Positions 35,001-41,179 of a stretch of DNA of 64,000 nucleotides are shown here, piece by piece. Position numbers and translations under genes: made by a program. The notes beneath the pieces are model-generated. The model ran no database searches and had not been told where the DNA came from. It saw only the letters and a program-made list of their open reading frames with translations. Within the stretch, counting starts at the first letter, position 1; the number at the start of each line of letters is the position of its first letter. Location: the NCBI GenBank assembly GCA_028583685.1, contig JAMXIF010000065.1, positions 33,607,836 to 33,671,835 of the forward strand. Direction: 5' to 3'. Origin of the DNA: Petaurus breviceps papuanus (lineage: Eukaryota; Chordata; Mammalia; Diprotodontia; Petauridae).

Positions 35001-35882
35001 TTTATAATAAAATACTTAATTTTTTTTTCTTTATAATCGGAGTTTCTGTTTTGAAGCAGTGGGTCCAGCAACAAAACAGATACTTTTTAGACATGGCAAG
35101 AAATTGTTTCAGAGTTGTACTAGCTTCTGTCTTTGAGAAAAAGAAAGCCTTAGTATCAAATAACTTTAAAAACCACACTTAAAAAAAATGTCTGAAGTAA
35201 CTTGGCTTAGTGAGTGGAGATCTGGCCACAGCGCCAGGAAGCCCTGGGCTCAATTCCTGTCTCTGTTCATACTGGCTCTGGGACCCTGGGCAGAGGGTCT
35301 GGATAATTCTAAGGCATACAAGATGATGGACTACATTGGAAGAGGGCTTTCCCTTACCCAGGCGGCTTTCAGGACAAAAGAATCGCATGTCTGATCCCCT
35401 GAAAATCATTGAAGATGTAAGACCACATGCTTAAGCATAACCCCAATTGAACTTCCCCTGATGTCCAGTACATCTGTTCTGCATGTAGATGACCCTGGGT
35501 TCTCAGGCTATGCTGGGAGCAAAAGTTCTGGCAGGGTCTTCTGAGATGGAAACCCTTCCCATGGAGGCCCAGCATTAGATTCTGGGTGTCAGTGGTCAGA
35601 ACAGCAGTCTAGATTTTATCACCAGGATGGCTAAAGGATGATGGTTGCTAGGTCAGAAAAGGTTCTACTTAAAGGAGAGAGAGAGACAGAGAGAGAGAGA
35701 TGGCAATCTGCATCTGGGAAGGGAAATCCTCAGTCTGAAGGATCAACTTCGAACCTTCTTTTCTCTCTTCTTTCTAGGGCTGGATCATCCATCTGATGCC
35801 TTTATGGCTTTCCATGAAAATTTCAATGTCTGTAAACAAGGGATTGCGAGCTTCCTACATGAAGAAGACCAAGAAAACTTAA
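5057..35882 (+). CDS. HSD17B12: HSD17B12, very-long-chain 3-oxoacyl-CoA reductase / 17-beta-HSD type 12 (3' half, five exons)
   Basis: Joined coding exons 5057-5091, 20964-21045, 24724-24789, 34801-34950 and 35778-35882 give 438 nt, i.e. 145 residues plus TAA. This equals human residues 168-312 in length. The enzyme is an ER-membrane short-chain dehydrogenase/reductase that reduces 3-ketoacyl-CoA, the second step of very-long-chain fatty acid elongation; it can also convert estrone to estradiol (family knowledge). Seen in sequence: MTQLVLPGM helix, ISSASGMYPVP with the catalytic Ser, YSATK with catalytic Tyr and Lys, the FVATKLAKIRKP segment, and a C-terminus ending KKTKKT that fits an ER-retrieval lysine signal. 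All introns are GT-AG and phases agree. Upstream exons (membrane anchor, Rossmann NAD(P)H site, catalytic Asn) lie before the window. Identification is by similarity to the remembered human protein and is very secure. Confidence 0.96.
5093..5353. promoter_or_regulatory. Cluster of four AP-1 type TGASTCA sites
   Basis: TGAGTCA at 5093-5099 (overlapping the splice donor), 5230-5236 and 5347-5353, and TGACTCA at 5250-5256. By simple base composition one site per about 8 kb is expected, so four in 261 bp is striking. The block is repeat-free. It is a candidate AP-1/NRF2/MAF-responsive intronic enhancer. Confidence 0.45.
7692..7759. promoter_or_regulatory. Composite motif cluster: FOX, E-box, RFX X-box, MEF2
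   Basis: TGTAAACA at 7692-7699, CAGCTG at 7707-7712, an RFX X-box palindrome GTTGCCATAGCAAC at 7726-7739 and a perfect MEF2 site CTAAAAATAG at 7750-7759. The surrounding 7.6-8.15 kb shows no recognised repeat. It is a candidate intronic enhancer, from motifs alone. Confidence 0.45.
8195..8660 (+). mobile_element. L2 LINE 3' end (sense)
   Basis: 'cttggaaacctttggtaact', 'ctatctcacaatacctctcc', 'cggtagactgtgagctcttt' and 'gctcagtagacattagtagg' follow L2 3' end order. Confidence 0.65.
9050..9620. other. Unclassified block
   Basis: Single-copy-looking sequence with short open frames on both strands: the minus strand has MRIKNAYYSNYETRWKDSP and then a stop; the + strand has MILMVFYMDRLCSCMMMNL. 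I recognise no gene or repeat. It could be an old retrocopy or an unfamiliar transposon remnant. Confidence 0.3.
9957..10485 (-). mobile_element. Pile of three antisense tRNA-derived SINEs
   Basis: SINE 1 at about 9970-10155 has the common type sequence with a (TG)n expansion; SINEs 2 (10180-10323) and 3 (10325-10469) are the variant type with 'gattygatc' in the B box region. The sequence tgaKgattt occurs at 9957, 10156 and 10470, as if insertions reused one target. SINEs 2 and 3 abut with a single base between. Confidence 0.85.
10051..10072. repeat. (TG)n microsatellite inside a SINE
   Basis: About 11 TG units within SINE 1 of the pile, after 'gttttgtttgttt'. Probably grew from the 'tgtgttaagtgt' part of the element. 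Confidence 0.85.
10690..11520 (-). mobile_element. L2 LINE fragments (antisense)
   Basis: 'ctgccctcaaggagcttcta' and later 'ggcaatggggagccattgat', 'gagcaggggagtgatgtggt' are antisense L2 3' region. Not continuous; 10950-11140 is weak. Confidence 0.6.
11826..12364 (-). mobile_element. Solo LTR of an endogenous retrovirus (antisense)
   Basis: Read on the minus strand it has an AACCAATCAG (CCAAT) element, CATATAAAC (TATA) and an AATAAA poly(A) signal in LTR order, ending '...attacccagaaattatg'. It shares this layout and several blocks with the LTR at 47757-48200. It is a solo LTR with no internal genes beside it, decayed and probably tens of millions of years old. Edges are approximate. Confidence 0.65.
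12628..12875 (-). mobile_element. Long SINE with RTE-type tail (antisense)
   Basis: Minus-strand order: 'gcagctaggtggcacaatgg' head, 'cctagctgtgtaaccccagag' type middle, 'gagaaggaaatggacagcca', then 'aggcactgactaaaatgact'. This is the MAR1-like marsupial SINE whose 3' end resembles RTE/BovB LINEs. Confidence 0.8.
12940..14870 (+). mobile_element. L2 LINE, 3' half, with an AT-rich interruption
   Basis: Contains the RT remnant DPCAAFDIVD (13,640s), 'ccagttgcctcctggacatt', 'tttctggattcctcactccc', 'accagagtgagtttctgtaa', 'tcagtggcttcctattgcct' and the tail 'cctagtgcctggtacatagt'. About 13265-13420 is unrelated AT-rich sequence. The 177-codon frame at 13383 is a decayed reading of this element. 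Confidence 0.8.
14880..15090 (-). repeat. MIR SINE (antisense)
   Basis: 'tatatgaggaaactgaggg', 'ttaatgactcatctaggatt', 'ttgaacccaggtctcctga', 'cagtgctcttcctcttacaa'. Confidence 0.75.
16150..16385 (+). repeat. MIR SINE (sense)
   Basis: 'cataaagagcccaagccttg', 'gattcaaattttgcctcaca', 'aactatgggcaaatcacaga', 'gcctccattttcttatttgt', 'gtgctta' tail. Confidence 0.8.
16465..16665 (+). repeat. MIR SINE (sense)
   Basis: 'cagcttcact' type core: 'tctctgcaccttggttttct', 'gtctgtacaatgtatggatt', 'tagatcccttccagtgctga'. Confidence 0.65.
17120..17410 (-). repeat. MIR-like SINE (antisense), degraded
   Basis: 'gaggaggaaacttaagactt' and 'ccagaccaggctggcagtag' suggest an antisense MIR; the left part is weak. 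Confidence 0.4.
17760..18935 (+). mobile_element. L3/CR1 LINE, 3' part (sense)
   Basis: Follows the L3 3' end: 'gatctggggcttttagtggc', 'taccctggtcagcccacaca', 'tggataccacattttaggaa', 'gcccagaggaaagctgccta', 'cttgtcaggaaaaacttctt', and the end 'cactaagagttctttccaag'. About 1.2 kb, old. Confidence 0.8.
19130..20430 (-). mobile_element. L2 LINE, 3' part (antisense)
   Basis: 'ctgctaagttctgggaatac', 'ctgcctcgaggagctcccag', 'gaaagccagggaggccagga', 'gggccaggttataaagccct', 'gaaaatcactttggcagctg', 'gaatcggtcttggtgactga' are L2 landmarks read antisense over about 1.3 kb. The 219-codon minus frame at 19999-20658 overlaps it and shows no host family. Confidence 0.75.
20964..21045 (+). CDS. HSD17B12: HSD17B12 coding exon with catalytic Ser, Tyr and Lys
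   Basis: This 82-nt exon follows a pyrimidine-rich tract and ttttag, and ends at CCAAG|GTAAAG. After completing an Arg codon it encodes 27 residues containing KGAILNISSASGMYPVP and VYSATK. The Ser of the ISS motif and the YxxxK pair form the catalytic Ser-Tyr-Lys of classical SDRs (human S189, Y202, K206). From memory the human exon has GSGML and LLTIYSATK, so substitutions spare the catalytic residues. The preceding intron is about 15.9 kb. Confidence 0.96.
21548..21860 (-). mobile_element. L2 3' end (antisense) split by a SINE
   Basis: 'attcattcaataaacattca' and 'tagtacctactgtgtgcaga' are the antisense L2 tail; it resumes after the SINE with 'ctcccttccatagagcccat'. Confidence 0.65.
21609..21762 (-). 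mobile_element. Variant tRNA-derived SINE (antisense), with target-site duplication
   Basis: Poly-T, 'aagcaattggggttaagtaa', 'gcctggattcgatcccaagg', end 'gagccacctggccacccc'. The flanks tatactcaaatttt and tatactcaatttt are duplications. Same subfamily as the copies at 10180, 10325 and 39889. Confidence 0.9.
23015..23175 (+). repeat. MIR SINE (sense)
   Basis: 'aagaccactggcctgagggt', 'cttggagaagtaccttaact', 'cctctgtttcctcaccttta', 'aaatggggcc'. Confidence 0.75.
24724..24789 (+). CDS. HSD17B12: HSD17B12 coding exon (AFVHFFSQCLHAEYRSKGVFVQ region)
   Basis: A 66-nt, phase 0 to 0 exon of 22 codons after a long C/T tract and a catgcag acceptor, ending CAG|GTGAGT. It encodes the helix after the active site and the start of the next strand (FFSQCLHAEYRSKGVFVQ), almost identical to human FFSQCLHEEYRSKGVFVQ. 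Because both ends are phase 0, skipping it would remove 22 residues without a frameshift. An RFX-type X-box lies 44 nt into the following intron. Confidence 0.96.
24833..24846. promoter_or_regulatory. RFX-type X-box in HSD17B12 intron
   Basis: GTTGCCACAGCAAC fits GTNRCC-N2-RGYAAC. It lies 44 nt downstream of the coding exon ending at 24789, with a further half-site (cttggcaacg) just after. Confidence 0.4.
25125..25300 (-). repeat. MIR SINE (antisense)
   Basis: 'gaaagtgacttagctaaggt', 'ccacaggttgtaagtagaag', 'gattcacactcagggtcttg', 'ccagggttctcttttcctgc'. Confidence 0.65.
25700..26020 (-). mobile_element. L3/CR1 LINE 3' end (antisense)
   Basis: 'gtccagcctctacatgaacc', 'ttttttggacaactccgtca', 'ggaagtttttgctttcattg', 'cttctagttctgcctttttg' are the antisense L3 tail. 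Confidence 0.75.
26036..26157 (+). mobile_element. Short retrocopy with poly-A tail and target-site duplication
   Basis: A 115-bp sequence with AATAAA at 26135-26140, 11 nt before a run of ten A. It is flanked by AAAGCTGGTTGG at 26024-26035 and 26158-26169 (the A part merges with the tail). This is a 5'-truncated L1-driven insertion. The source is unknown: 'ggggagaaaatctgg' faintly resembles an L1 3'UTR, or it may be the end of a host mRNA. Confidence 0.7.
26600..26785 (+). repeat. MIR SINE (sense)
   Basis: 'caagagccctggtttgagtc', 'ccaactctgccatttactgg', 'gcctcagcttcctgttctgt', 'gtgggttggactagttctcc'. Confidence 0.8.
27245..27450 (-). mobile_element. L2 LINE 3' end (antisense)
   Basis: 'gagcaccagctgtgtgctag', 'ctgcctcagggagcttatgt', 'tctatggagggagaca'. 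Confidence 0.6.
27490..28000 (-). mobile_element. L3/CR1-like LINE 3' end (antisense), degraded
   Basis: 'ttaggaaactttctttacat', 'caagctgaaatctacttctc', 'ctccttgtctccaggtaaaa' and 'catgcccagttcaagt' fit the antisense L3 tail. Confidence 0.6.
28560..28700 (+). mobile_element. L2 LINE tail (sense)
   Basis: 'gctccttgggagcagggtct', 'cccagagctcagcacagggc', 'aagcatttaggaaatgctct'. Confidence 0.6.
28990..29165 (+). mobile_element. L3/CR1 LINE 3' end (sense)
   Basis: 'ggtggtgagttccccttcac', 'tagaggtggttgagcagaga', 'ctagatcctcactgtcagga' are the L3 tail. Confidence 0.6.
29380..29575 (-). repeat. MIR-family SINE (antisense)
   Basis: 'gagttagcatttatgtaggg', 'gaggtaggtacatactgtta', 'cctcattttacagaagaagt', 'cttgactccaggcccagcac', 'gttacaccacctgtctgcc'. 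Confidence 0.8.
29909..30070 (+). mobile_element. Marsupial tRNA-derived SINE (sense), with target-site duplication
   Basis: 'gtggctaggtagcacagtgc' (A box side), 'gcgttcaaatccggtctctg' (B box), 'gggcaagtcacaaccccaat', then an A-rich (GAA)n tail. The duplication is gatagaaatagt on both sides. The least decayed SINE in its area. Confidence 0.92.
31370..31760 (-). mobile_element. L2 LINE fragment (antisense)
   Basis: 'ccaggagcttatagtctata' then degraded 'ggagcatctggtgtatgaag'; matches antisense L2 order, weak in the middle. Confidence 0.5.
32425..32530 (+). mobile_element. L2 LINE tail (sense)
   Basis: 'gctccttatgggctgggcca', 'ccctaaatcctaggacagtg', 'ttaggtgcttaatgctttaa'. Confidence 0.6.
33395..33592 (+). 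repeat. MIR SINE (sense)
   Basis: 'ggggttcaggtgccggcccc', 'ctctctgggcctcagtttct', 'tcatctgtaaagtaaggagg', 'gctagatgatctaggatccc'. Confidence 0.8.
34801..34950 (+). CDS. HSD17B12: HSD17B12 coding exon (SVLPFFVATKLAKIRKP region)
   Basis: A 150-nt exon of 50 codons, phase 0 to 0, after tttttcag and ending ATG|GTAGGT. It encodes SVLPFFVATKLAKIRKP followed by the segment containing TFVKSAIKTVGIQTSTNGYP. It covers the substrate-side loop after the catalytic core and the start of the C-terminal membrane-associated region. It is collinear with human HSD17B12 without gaps. The Leu to Phe change in KPTFDKP and the GIQTSTNGYPVHSIM stretch are conservative differences from the human sequence as I recall it. 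Confidence 0.96.
34951..35777 (+). other. HSD17B12: HSD17B12 last intron, 827 bp
   Basis: Contains a weak MIR-like stretch (35205-35340, 'cctgggctcaattcctgtct') and a (GA)n run at 35677-35700. Otherwise nothing recognised. Confidence 0.7.
35778..35882 (+). CDS. HSD17B12: HSD17B12 last coding exon and stop
   Basis: A 105-nt exon after ttctttctag: 34 codons plus TAA. It encodes GWIIHLMPLWLSMKISMSV, a hydrophobic/amphipathic stretch, then NKGLRASYMKKTKKT. Human ends NKSTRAHYLKKTKKN, so the tail is recognisable although the hydrophobic part has diverged. Lysines at -2, -3, -5 and -6 from the end fit ER retention or retrieval. The 3'UTR follows directly. Confidence 0.93.
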   Translation, partial: GWIIHLMPLWLSMKISMSVNKGLRASYMKKTKKT

Positions 35883-36479
35883 GCTGGTGTGAACCCATCA
35901 AGAACTTCCAGCAGATGGTACAATGTGTTCAACATGCTCTGCAAAATACCAACCTTTAAAATCTCCATTTATCACTTTTTAATTTAGTAATAGGACTAAA
36001 TGCTTTTGGGTTTGAGGAGAACTTATTTCCTTAGACTGTTTACTCCAAGCCAATTGGACCAAGTCAGAAACTTCAAGTAAGAGCTTTTCAGTTAGTGGGG
36101 AATCCTTACTTAGCAAACAAAACAGCATCAGGCTAATCGGGGGAGGGGGGGTGCAAAGTGGGTTACTAGATCTCAGCTTACTAACTGTACTAGACAGCTG
36201 GCAAGGGACCGCAAAAGCCTTCTCAGGGCCAAAAAACTCAACCATCACCTGGTTCTGTAATCCTCAGAAGTACTTGGATAATACTCCTTGTATTATCTGA
36301 GTTATACTTGCTAAGTGACAGCATGACCACTGTTTCAGTTGTACTCATTCTGAGGGATGTGAGGAGGTTAATTGAGTGCAGTGGTCCTGGGGGATGGGGG
36401 GAGATTGTGTGGACTCTTAGGGTCTTTTTAAAACCATGTAAAGTCTGCGTCTATGTCAGCTTCTCCGAGTTGGGGACGT

Positions 36480-36575
36480 GCCCTTTTTTGTCTTTGTATC
36501 CCAAGTGCTCAGTGCTGGGCCTGCCTGACTCACAGCAGGTGCTGAATAAAATGCTGCTTGTGGGAATGCCTCTGT
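36480..36575 (+). mobile_element. L2 LINE tail (sense) in the HSD17B12 3'UTR
   Basis: 'tgtctttgtatcccaagtgc', 'tcagtgctgggcctgcctga', 'caggtgctgaataaaatgct' is the L2 3' end order and supplies the AATAAA. Confidence 0.6.
36545..36550 (+). terminator. Candidate poly(A) signal AATAAA for HSD17B12
   Basis: Canonical hexamer within 'gtgctgaataaaatgctg', about 660 nt downstream of the stop, followed by 'gcttgtgggaatgcctctgtg', a GT-rich downstream element. The surrounding sequence ('tgctcagtgctgggcctgcctgactcacagcagg') looks like the 3' end of an L2 LINE, so the signal may be repeat-derived. Use is unproven. Confidence 0.5.
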
Positions 36576-36999
36576 GTCCATCCAGGTTTGTTTGCTACCG
36601 GTCTTGTTTCGAAAACAATGCTCACCAAAACAGCCTTGTGTGACTAATGCTCCTTCCTTTTTATCCTACAATTTAAATGAACATCAACACAAAAAGCTCT
36701 GACAGGGTTCTGGTTCATGAAGAAAATCCCCACAAGAGGCCGGAGGCATCCTTTGGTGTCCAGTGGTTCAGAGCATGACCGACCTGGAGAGGCAGCCAGT
36801 CTGGGCCCCACCGGCCTTCCTTGTTCACACTCTGTATGGGCACATGTCACTACCACTAATTAACACTGCTCCCAAAAAGCAAACTACTCACTTGGCATAA
36901 TGTAAAACCTTCTCTTAAAAAAAAATTCCAAATTGTTGCTGTTGGTGCAAAGATTACATTCTCTTGATGCTTACTGGTCATGGCTGCTGTAATCTCCAG

Positions 37000-37205
37000 G
37001 AGAAGTCACTGTGGGGTAATGGAAAAAGCACAGATTCTGAAATCTAGAGGAGAGGGATCGTCTTCAGGCTCTGCTGCTTACTAACCTTGTGTTCTCAGAC
37101 AAGCCACGATTCCTCTCTAGACCTCAGTTTACTCCTCTGTAAAATGAAAGGGATGGACTAGCCCATTTGGAAAGCCCCTTCTAGCTGCAGCGTTCTGTCA
37201 GTTGT
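37000..37205 (+). repeat. MIR SINE (sense)
   Basis: 'gggtaatggaaaaagcacag', 'ctctgctgcttactaacctt', 'agacctcagtttactcctct', 'gtaaaatgaaagggatggac', 'ccttctagctgcagcgttct'. Confidence 0.85.
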
Positions 37206-37519
37206 GAGGCAAGGTTTTCCTTCCTCTGCTGCTGCTTTAATCTCAGCCACACCTAAAAGGGCCTGGAAGTTGGGAAGATTACCTCCCCTTTCTGGGGCAT
37301 CATGCAGGGAATATGGTGCTCTTTCCTGGATTGTTGCTTTGCTCAGGCCGCAGCAAGGATACCTGTTTCATTGCCTTCTTTGATTGCATTTAGGAAATAG
37401 CTGCATTCTATCTGACAAGTTCCCCAAAGATCCCAGAAACCTCCATCACTGCTCTGAACCAATTTGCAAACACTCGGGGAGGACGTGGGTGAAATGAAAG
37501 TCTCTTTTTATTATATAGT

Positions 37520-38030
37520 AATACTCCCCCATCAGTCTGTGAGCTCCTTGAGGGCAGGGACTGTCTCACCTCTTTTCATATCCCTTAGCACTGTGCCTAC
37601 CTAGCACAACAGTGGGCGCTTAATAAATGTGAATTGAAAGACATACATACTAGTTCCCCACACCTCCTTGTTCCACCCTGCTTGGCTTATCAGCTGGTGG
37701 GTCAAAATTGAGCAAAAATGGGAGCCAGGATGCACCAGTGATGGTCTTCACCGTCTAGCTCCAACCCCTTTTCCAGATGTCTTTTACTTTACTGCCCTTC
37801 ACACATGCCACCTTCCAGCCCCGCTCATCCTCTGAATCAAGAGGATAAATCATTTTATCCCCACACTTTTGCCCATGCTCTCTCCGCTGCCTGGAATGCA
37901 CTCCCTCCTTCCCTCTGCCTGTCAGAATTCCTAGCTCCTTTCAAGATTCATTTCATGTGTTGTCTCCTTTGCAAAATTGTTCCTGGCTCCCTCTTTCCTC
38001 CTCAAATTGTCATGTAGATGCTGGTCTAAT
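37520..38030 (+). mobile_element. L2 LINE pieces (sense)
   Basis: 37520-37650 is a tail ('gctccttgagggcagggact', 'cagtgggcgcttaataaatg'); 37735-38030 is a second, more internal piece ('cttcaccgtctagctccaac', 'gctgcctggaatgcactccc'). Confidence 0.75.
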
Positions 38031-38034
38031 TATA

Positions 38035-38295
38035 GTATTGACAGCAATAATAGCAGCTAGCATTTATTTGGCATTTTGAAATTCATTTGCAGAGTGCTTT
38101 ATGTATTTTATTTCACTTGATCTCACAGCAGTCCTGGGAGGTAGGTGCTATTATCCCCATTTTACAGATGAGGAAACTGGGGCAGGTTAAGTGACTTGCC
38201 CAGAGTTCCATAGTCAGTATCTAAGGTAGGATTTGAACTCATGTCTTCCTGACTGTAAATCTAACGCTCTATCCTCTATGCCAAATAGCTGGCTT
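38035..38295 (-). repeat. MIR-family SINE (antisense)
   Basis: 'tagcatttatttggcatttt', 'gggaggtaggtgctattatc', 'cagatgaggaaactggggca', 'gatttgaactcatgtcttcc', 'acgctctatcctctatgcca'. Confidence 0.85.
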
Positions 38296-38384
38296 ATTTT
38301 TTTTTTACATGTTGTATCCCTTCAGTTGAATACAAACTACTTGAGGGAAGGGACTGTTTTTTATTTTGTTTGGGTATTCCCAGA

Positions 38385-38645
38385 TATGGGAAGTTAGGTG
38401 GCACAGTGAATAAAGCTCTGGGCCTGGAGTGAGCAAGACTCATCTTCCTGAGTTCAAATCAGGCCTCAGATACTTACTAGCTGTGTGACCCCGGGCAAGT
38501 CACCTAACTTTGCTTCAGTTTTCTCATCTGTCAAATGAGCTGGAGAAGGAAATGGCAAACCATTGCAGTATCTCTGCCAAGAAAATTCCAAAGGGGGTCA
38601 TAGAGAGTTGGGCAGGACTGAAATGACTGAACAACAAAATCCTCA
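38385..38645 (+). mobile_element. Long SINE with RTE-type tail (sense)
   Basis: 'gaagttaggtggcacagtga', 'gagttcaaatcaggcctcag', 'agctgtgtgaccccgggcaa', 'tggagaaggaaatggcaaac', end 'gactgaacaacaaaa'. MAR1-like. Confidence 0.88.
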
Positions 38646-38654
38646 GGTGTTAAG

Positions 38655-38935
38655 CTATCAAGAGGCAATGTAGTATAATGGAGAGTCCTTGGAGACAAAT
38701 CCCACCTTTGACACTCGTGCAATCCTGGGCAAGTCTTAGCCTCAGTTTCCTCATCTATAAAAATAGGGGATGATACTAAATGGCGCTTTGCATTCACTCA
38801 TCTGGGTACATTTCTTCATCAGTTGTATCCATTCCCAGAATGCCCTTTTTGAGGGCAGGCATTGTTTCCTTTTGTCTTTGTATCCCTAGAACCTGGCATA
38901 GTGCTTTGTATGCCCAACCAATGGGTACTTTGTAA
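38655..38935 (+). repeat. MIR SINE followed by L2 tail (sense)
   Basis: 38655-38790 MIR ('ggcaatgtagtataatggag', 'cctcagtttcctcatctata'); 38815-38935 L2 tail ('ccctttttgagggcaggcat', 'tagaacctggcatagtgctt'). Confidence 0.75.
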
Positions 38936-38949
38936 AATAATATTTTTTC

Positions 38950-39480
38950 CCCAATTTCATGTAAAGACAAATTTTGACATTCATTTAAAAAATTTTTTTG
39001 AGTCCTGAATTTTCTCCTTCCCTTACCTCCCCCTCCCTAAGATGGCAAACAATTTGATAGAGATTATATATGTTCAATCATATAAAACATTTCCATATTA
39101 GTCATGTTGTAAAAGAAGAAACAGATCAAAATTTTTAAAAAAAAGTGAAAATAATATGCTTCAATCTGCATTCAGACTCATTCCATCAGTTCTTTTCTTG
39201 GATGTGAATATCATTTTTCATGATGAGTCCTTTGGAATTCTGTTGGATAACTGTATTGCTGAAAATAGTGAAGCCATTCACAGTTGATCATTTACGGTGT
39301 TGCTATTACTGTGTACAATTTTCTGGTTCTGCTCATTTCACTTTGTATCAGTTCATGTAAGTCTTTATAGGTTTTTCTGAAATCCACCTGCTTGTCATTT
39401 CTTATAGCACAGTAGTATTCCATTATATTCATAAACCACAACTTGTTCAGCCATTCTCTAATTGATCCAGCCCATAGGTA
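38950..39480 (-). mobile_element. L1 LINE ORF2 3' end and 3'UTR (antisense)
   Basis: The minus strand encodes EWLNKLWFMNIMEYYCAIRN, the conserved L1 ORF2 C-terminal motif (MEYYAAIKND in human L1), followed by degraded 3'UTR with 'gggagggggaggtaaggga'. 5'-truncated. Confidence 0.88.
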
Positions 39481-39499
39481 CTTAACAGATGTGTTGAAT

Positions 39500-39528
39500 T
39501 GAATTGTTGGATTGGATTGGATTGGATC
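39500..39528. repeat. Short (ATTGG)n tract
   Basis: 'attgttggattggattggat' pentamer repeats just past the L1 end. Confidence 0.7.
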
Positions 39529-39799
39529 ATATTTTCCATCCACCCATGCTAAGCACTTGTGGGGAAACAATGACCTAGAAGGGGTAATGAGACTTCTCTG
39601 TTTCTAATCAGCGGTGACTCACCAGACTAGATATGTTTACCCTTCTTCCAAAACCATAATCAGGGAACTAACACAAACAGCCTGCTAGAAGATACGCCAG
39701 GGTCTTCCCACTAAGCAGATACTCTAAGGCTAAGAAATTTGGGGATTTGGGTCTCCTTTTATCATTGACTTGGTTGAGTCACTCAAGTCAGGCATTTAT

Positions 39800-40265
39800 T
39801 TTTTTTAAACAACAAGCACTCATTTTTAAAAATATTTTTTAGTTATTTAATTGAATATTTCCCAATAATATTAAACATATTTTGGGGGCAGCCAGGTAGC
39901 ACAGTGAGTAAGAGCACCGGCTCCAGTGTTGGCATGATCTGGGGATCGAATCCAGGCTCAAACACTTAGCATCCACCCAGAAACACCTGGCCGGGTAACC
40001 TTGAGCAAGTTACTTAACCCCAAATGCTTAAAAAAAAAAAATTAAACATTTTTTAACATTCACTTTTTGAAATCTTGAGTTCCAAATTCTCTCTCTCTCC
40101 TCCCTTACCCCTGAGAAGGCAACTTCTATGATATTGATTATACATATGAAATCATGCAGAACATTTCCATATTAGTCATGTTGCAAAAGAAAACACAACC
40201 AAGAATATAGAAAGTGAAAAAAGTGTGCTTCATTATGCACTCTAAGTTCATCATGAGTCTTTTGG
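39800..40265 (-). mobile_element. L1 LINE 3' end (antisense), split by a SINE
   Basis: 'agttatttaattgaatattt' before and 'attcactttttgaaatcttg', 'catttccatattagtcatgt' after the SINE at 39889-40033. Same 3'UTR type as at 38950. Confidence 0.75.
39889..40045 (+). mobile_element. Variant tRNA-derived SINE (sense), with target-site duplication
   Basis: 'cagccaggtagcacagtgag', 'gagcaccggctccagtgttg', 'gggatcgaatccaggctcaa' (B box), 'gagcaagttacttaacccca', poly-A. The flanks ttaaacatatttt and ttaaacatttttt are duplications in L1 sequence. Same subfamily as at 10180, 10325 and 21609. Confidence 0.9.
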
Positions 40266-40269
40266 AATT

Positions 40270-40715
40270 GTCAGCAAGAATTTATTCAGAAAATTCTATG
40301 TCCCAGGCACTGTGCTCAGTATTGGGAATACGAAGAAAGGCAAAGGAGTCACTGCCCTCAAGGAGCTCCCAGTCCAGTGGGGAAAGTAACATGCAAAAGG
40401 CTATGCACAAATGAATTGTAGATAACTAACAGAAGGAAGGTACTGTCGTTAACAGGGATCAGGAAAGGCTTTCAGGGTTTTAGCTGGGACTTGAAGGGAG
40501 CTCCAAGGGGGATATTAAAGGAAGCTACAGGTTTGGGGGACAACAGGGACCAGTGCCCAGAGCCAGGGCATGGACCAGCAGCAGTCTGGAGGCCAGTCTT
40601 AATGGCTGCTTGTGGATGGCTCCCTTTTCACAAGGGGCAGTGAAGAAGACTGTACCGTATACAAAGCGGGTTGGATTGTTACAAGTCACCCTACCAATAA
40701 ATCTCTCGAGCACTT
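40270..40715 (-). mobile_element. L2 LINE 3' part (antisense)
   Basis: 'ccaggcactgtgctcagtat', 'tgccctcaaggagctcccag', 'caggaaaggctttcagggtt', 'tagctgggacttgaagggag'. Confidence 0.8.
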
Positions 40716-41030
40716 AGAGCTCCCTGGGTCTGGGTTTAGAGGACATAAACTTTACAAGGTGATCTTTTCACCAACTCCATAAGTGATTGTGCTTTGGCAG
40801 GGCCCAGAGGAATGACTGGTTTAAAATACTCAGTTATTCTCATGTTGCTATATAATTTTCCATCTCCAAACTCGGGCAAATAATAGTATTATTCCTGCTC
40901 TATAGATGAAGTCCATAATAACCCAAGGTCTATACAGAGTGGTTCCCAGAATTTGCTTTGAGTGCTTTCCCAGCACCAGCCTCCCCCTCTCTCCTCTTTC
41001 TCCCCTAGCTCCTGCTTCCCCGCCCCTCCC

Positions 41031-41106
41031 CTCCTGGCTCCTCCCTCCCTCCTCTTGGCTCCTCCCTCCCTCTTCTTGGCTCCTCTCGCCCTCTTGGCCC
41101 CTCCCA
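41031..41106. repeat. Imperfect 21-bp minisatellite at the ALKBH3 promoter
   Basis: About three and a half copies of a 'ctcttggctcctccctccc' type unit in a C/T-rich tract, immediately upstream of the CpG island core. Confidence 0.75.
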
Positions 41107-41179
41107 CTTTCTCTCCGCCTGCTCCTCCCTCCGGAGGCGGACCCTCTGCACCAGGGGAACAGTTGCAGCCCGGACGCCA

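Larger units (their letters stand above)
35883..36575 (+). other. HSD17B12: HSD17B12 3'UTR (inferred)
   Basis: Begins after TAA at 35880-35882. The first canonical AATAAA on the + strand is at 36545-36550, followed by a GT-rich stretch, which would give a 3'UTR of about 0.7 kb. The end is inferred; a longer UTR using a later signal cannot be excluded. The last 90 bases resemble an L2 LINE tail. Confidence 0.5.
36576..41090. other. Intergenic region between HSD17B12 and ALKBH3
   Basis: About 4.5 kb, nearly filled by the MIR, L2, L1 and SINE elements listed. 36580-37000, 37210-37500, 39540-39800 and 40720-40960 show nothing recognised. No gene is seen. Confidence 0.7.
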
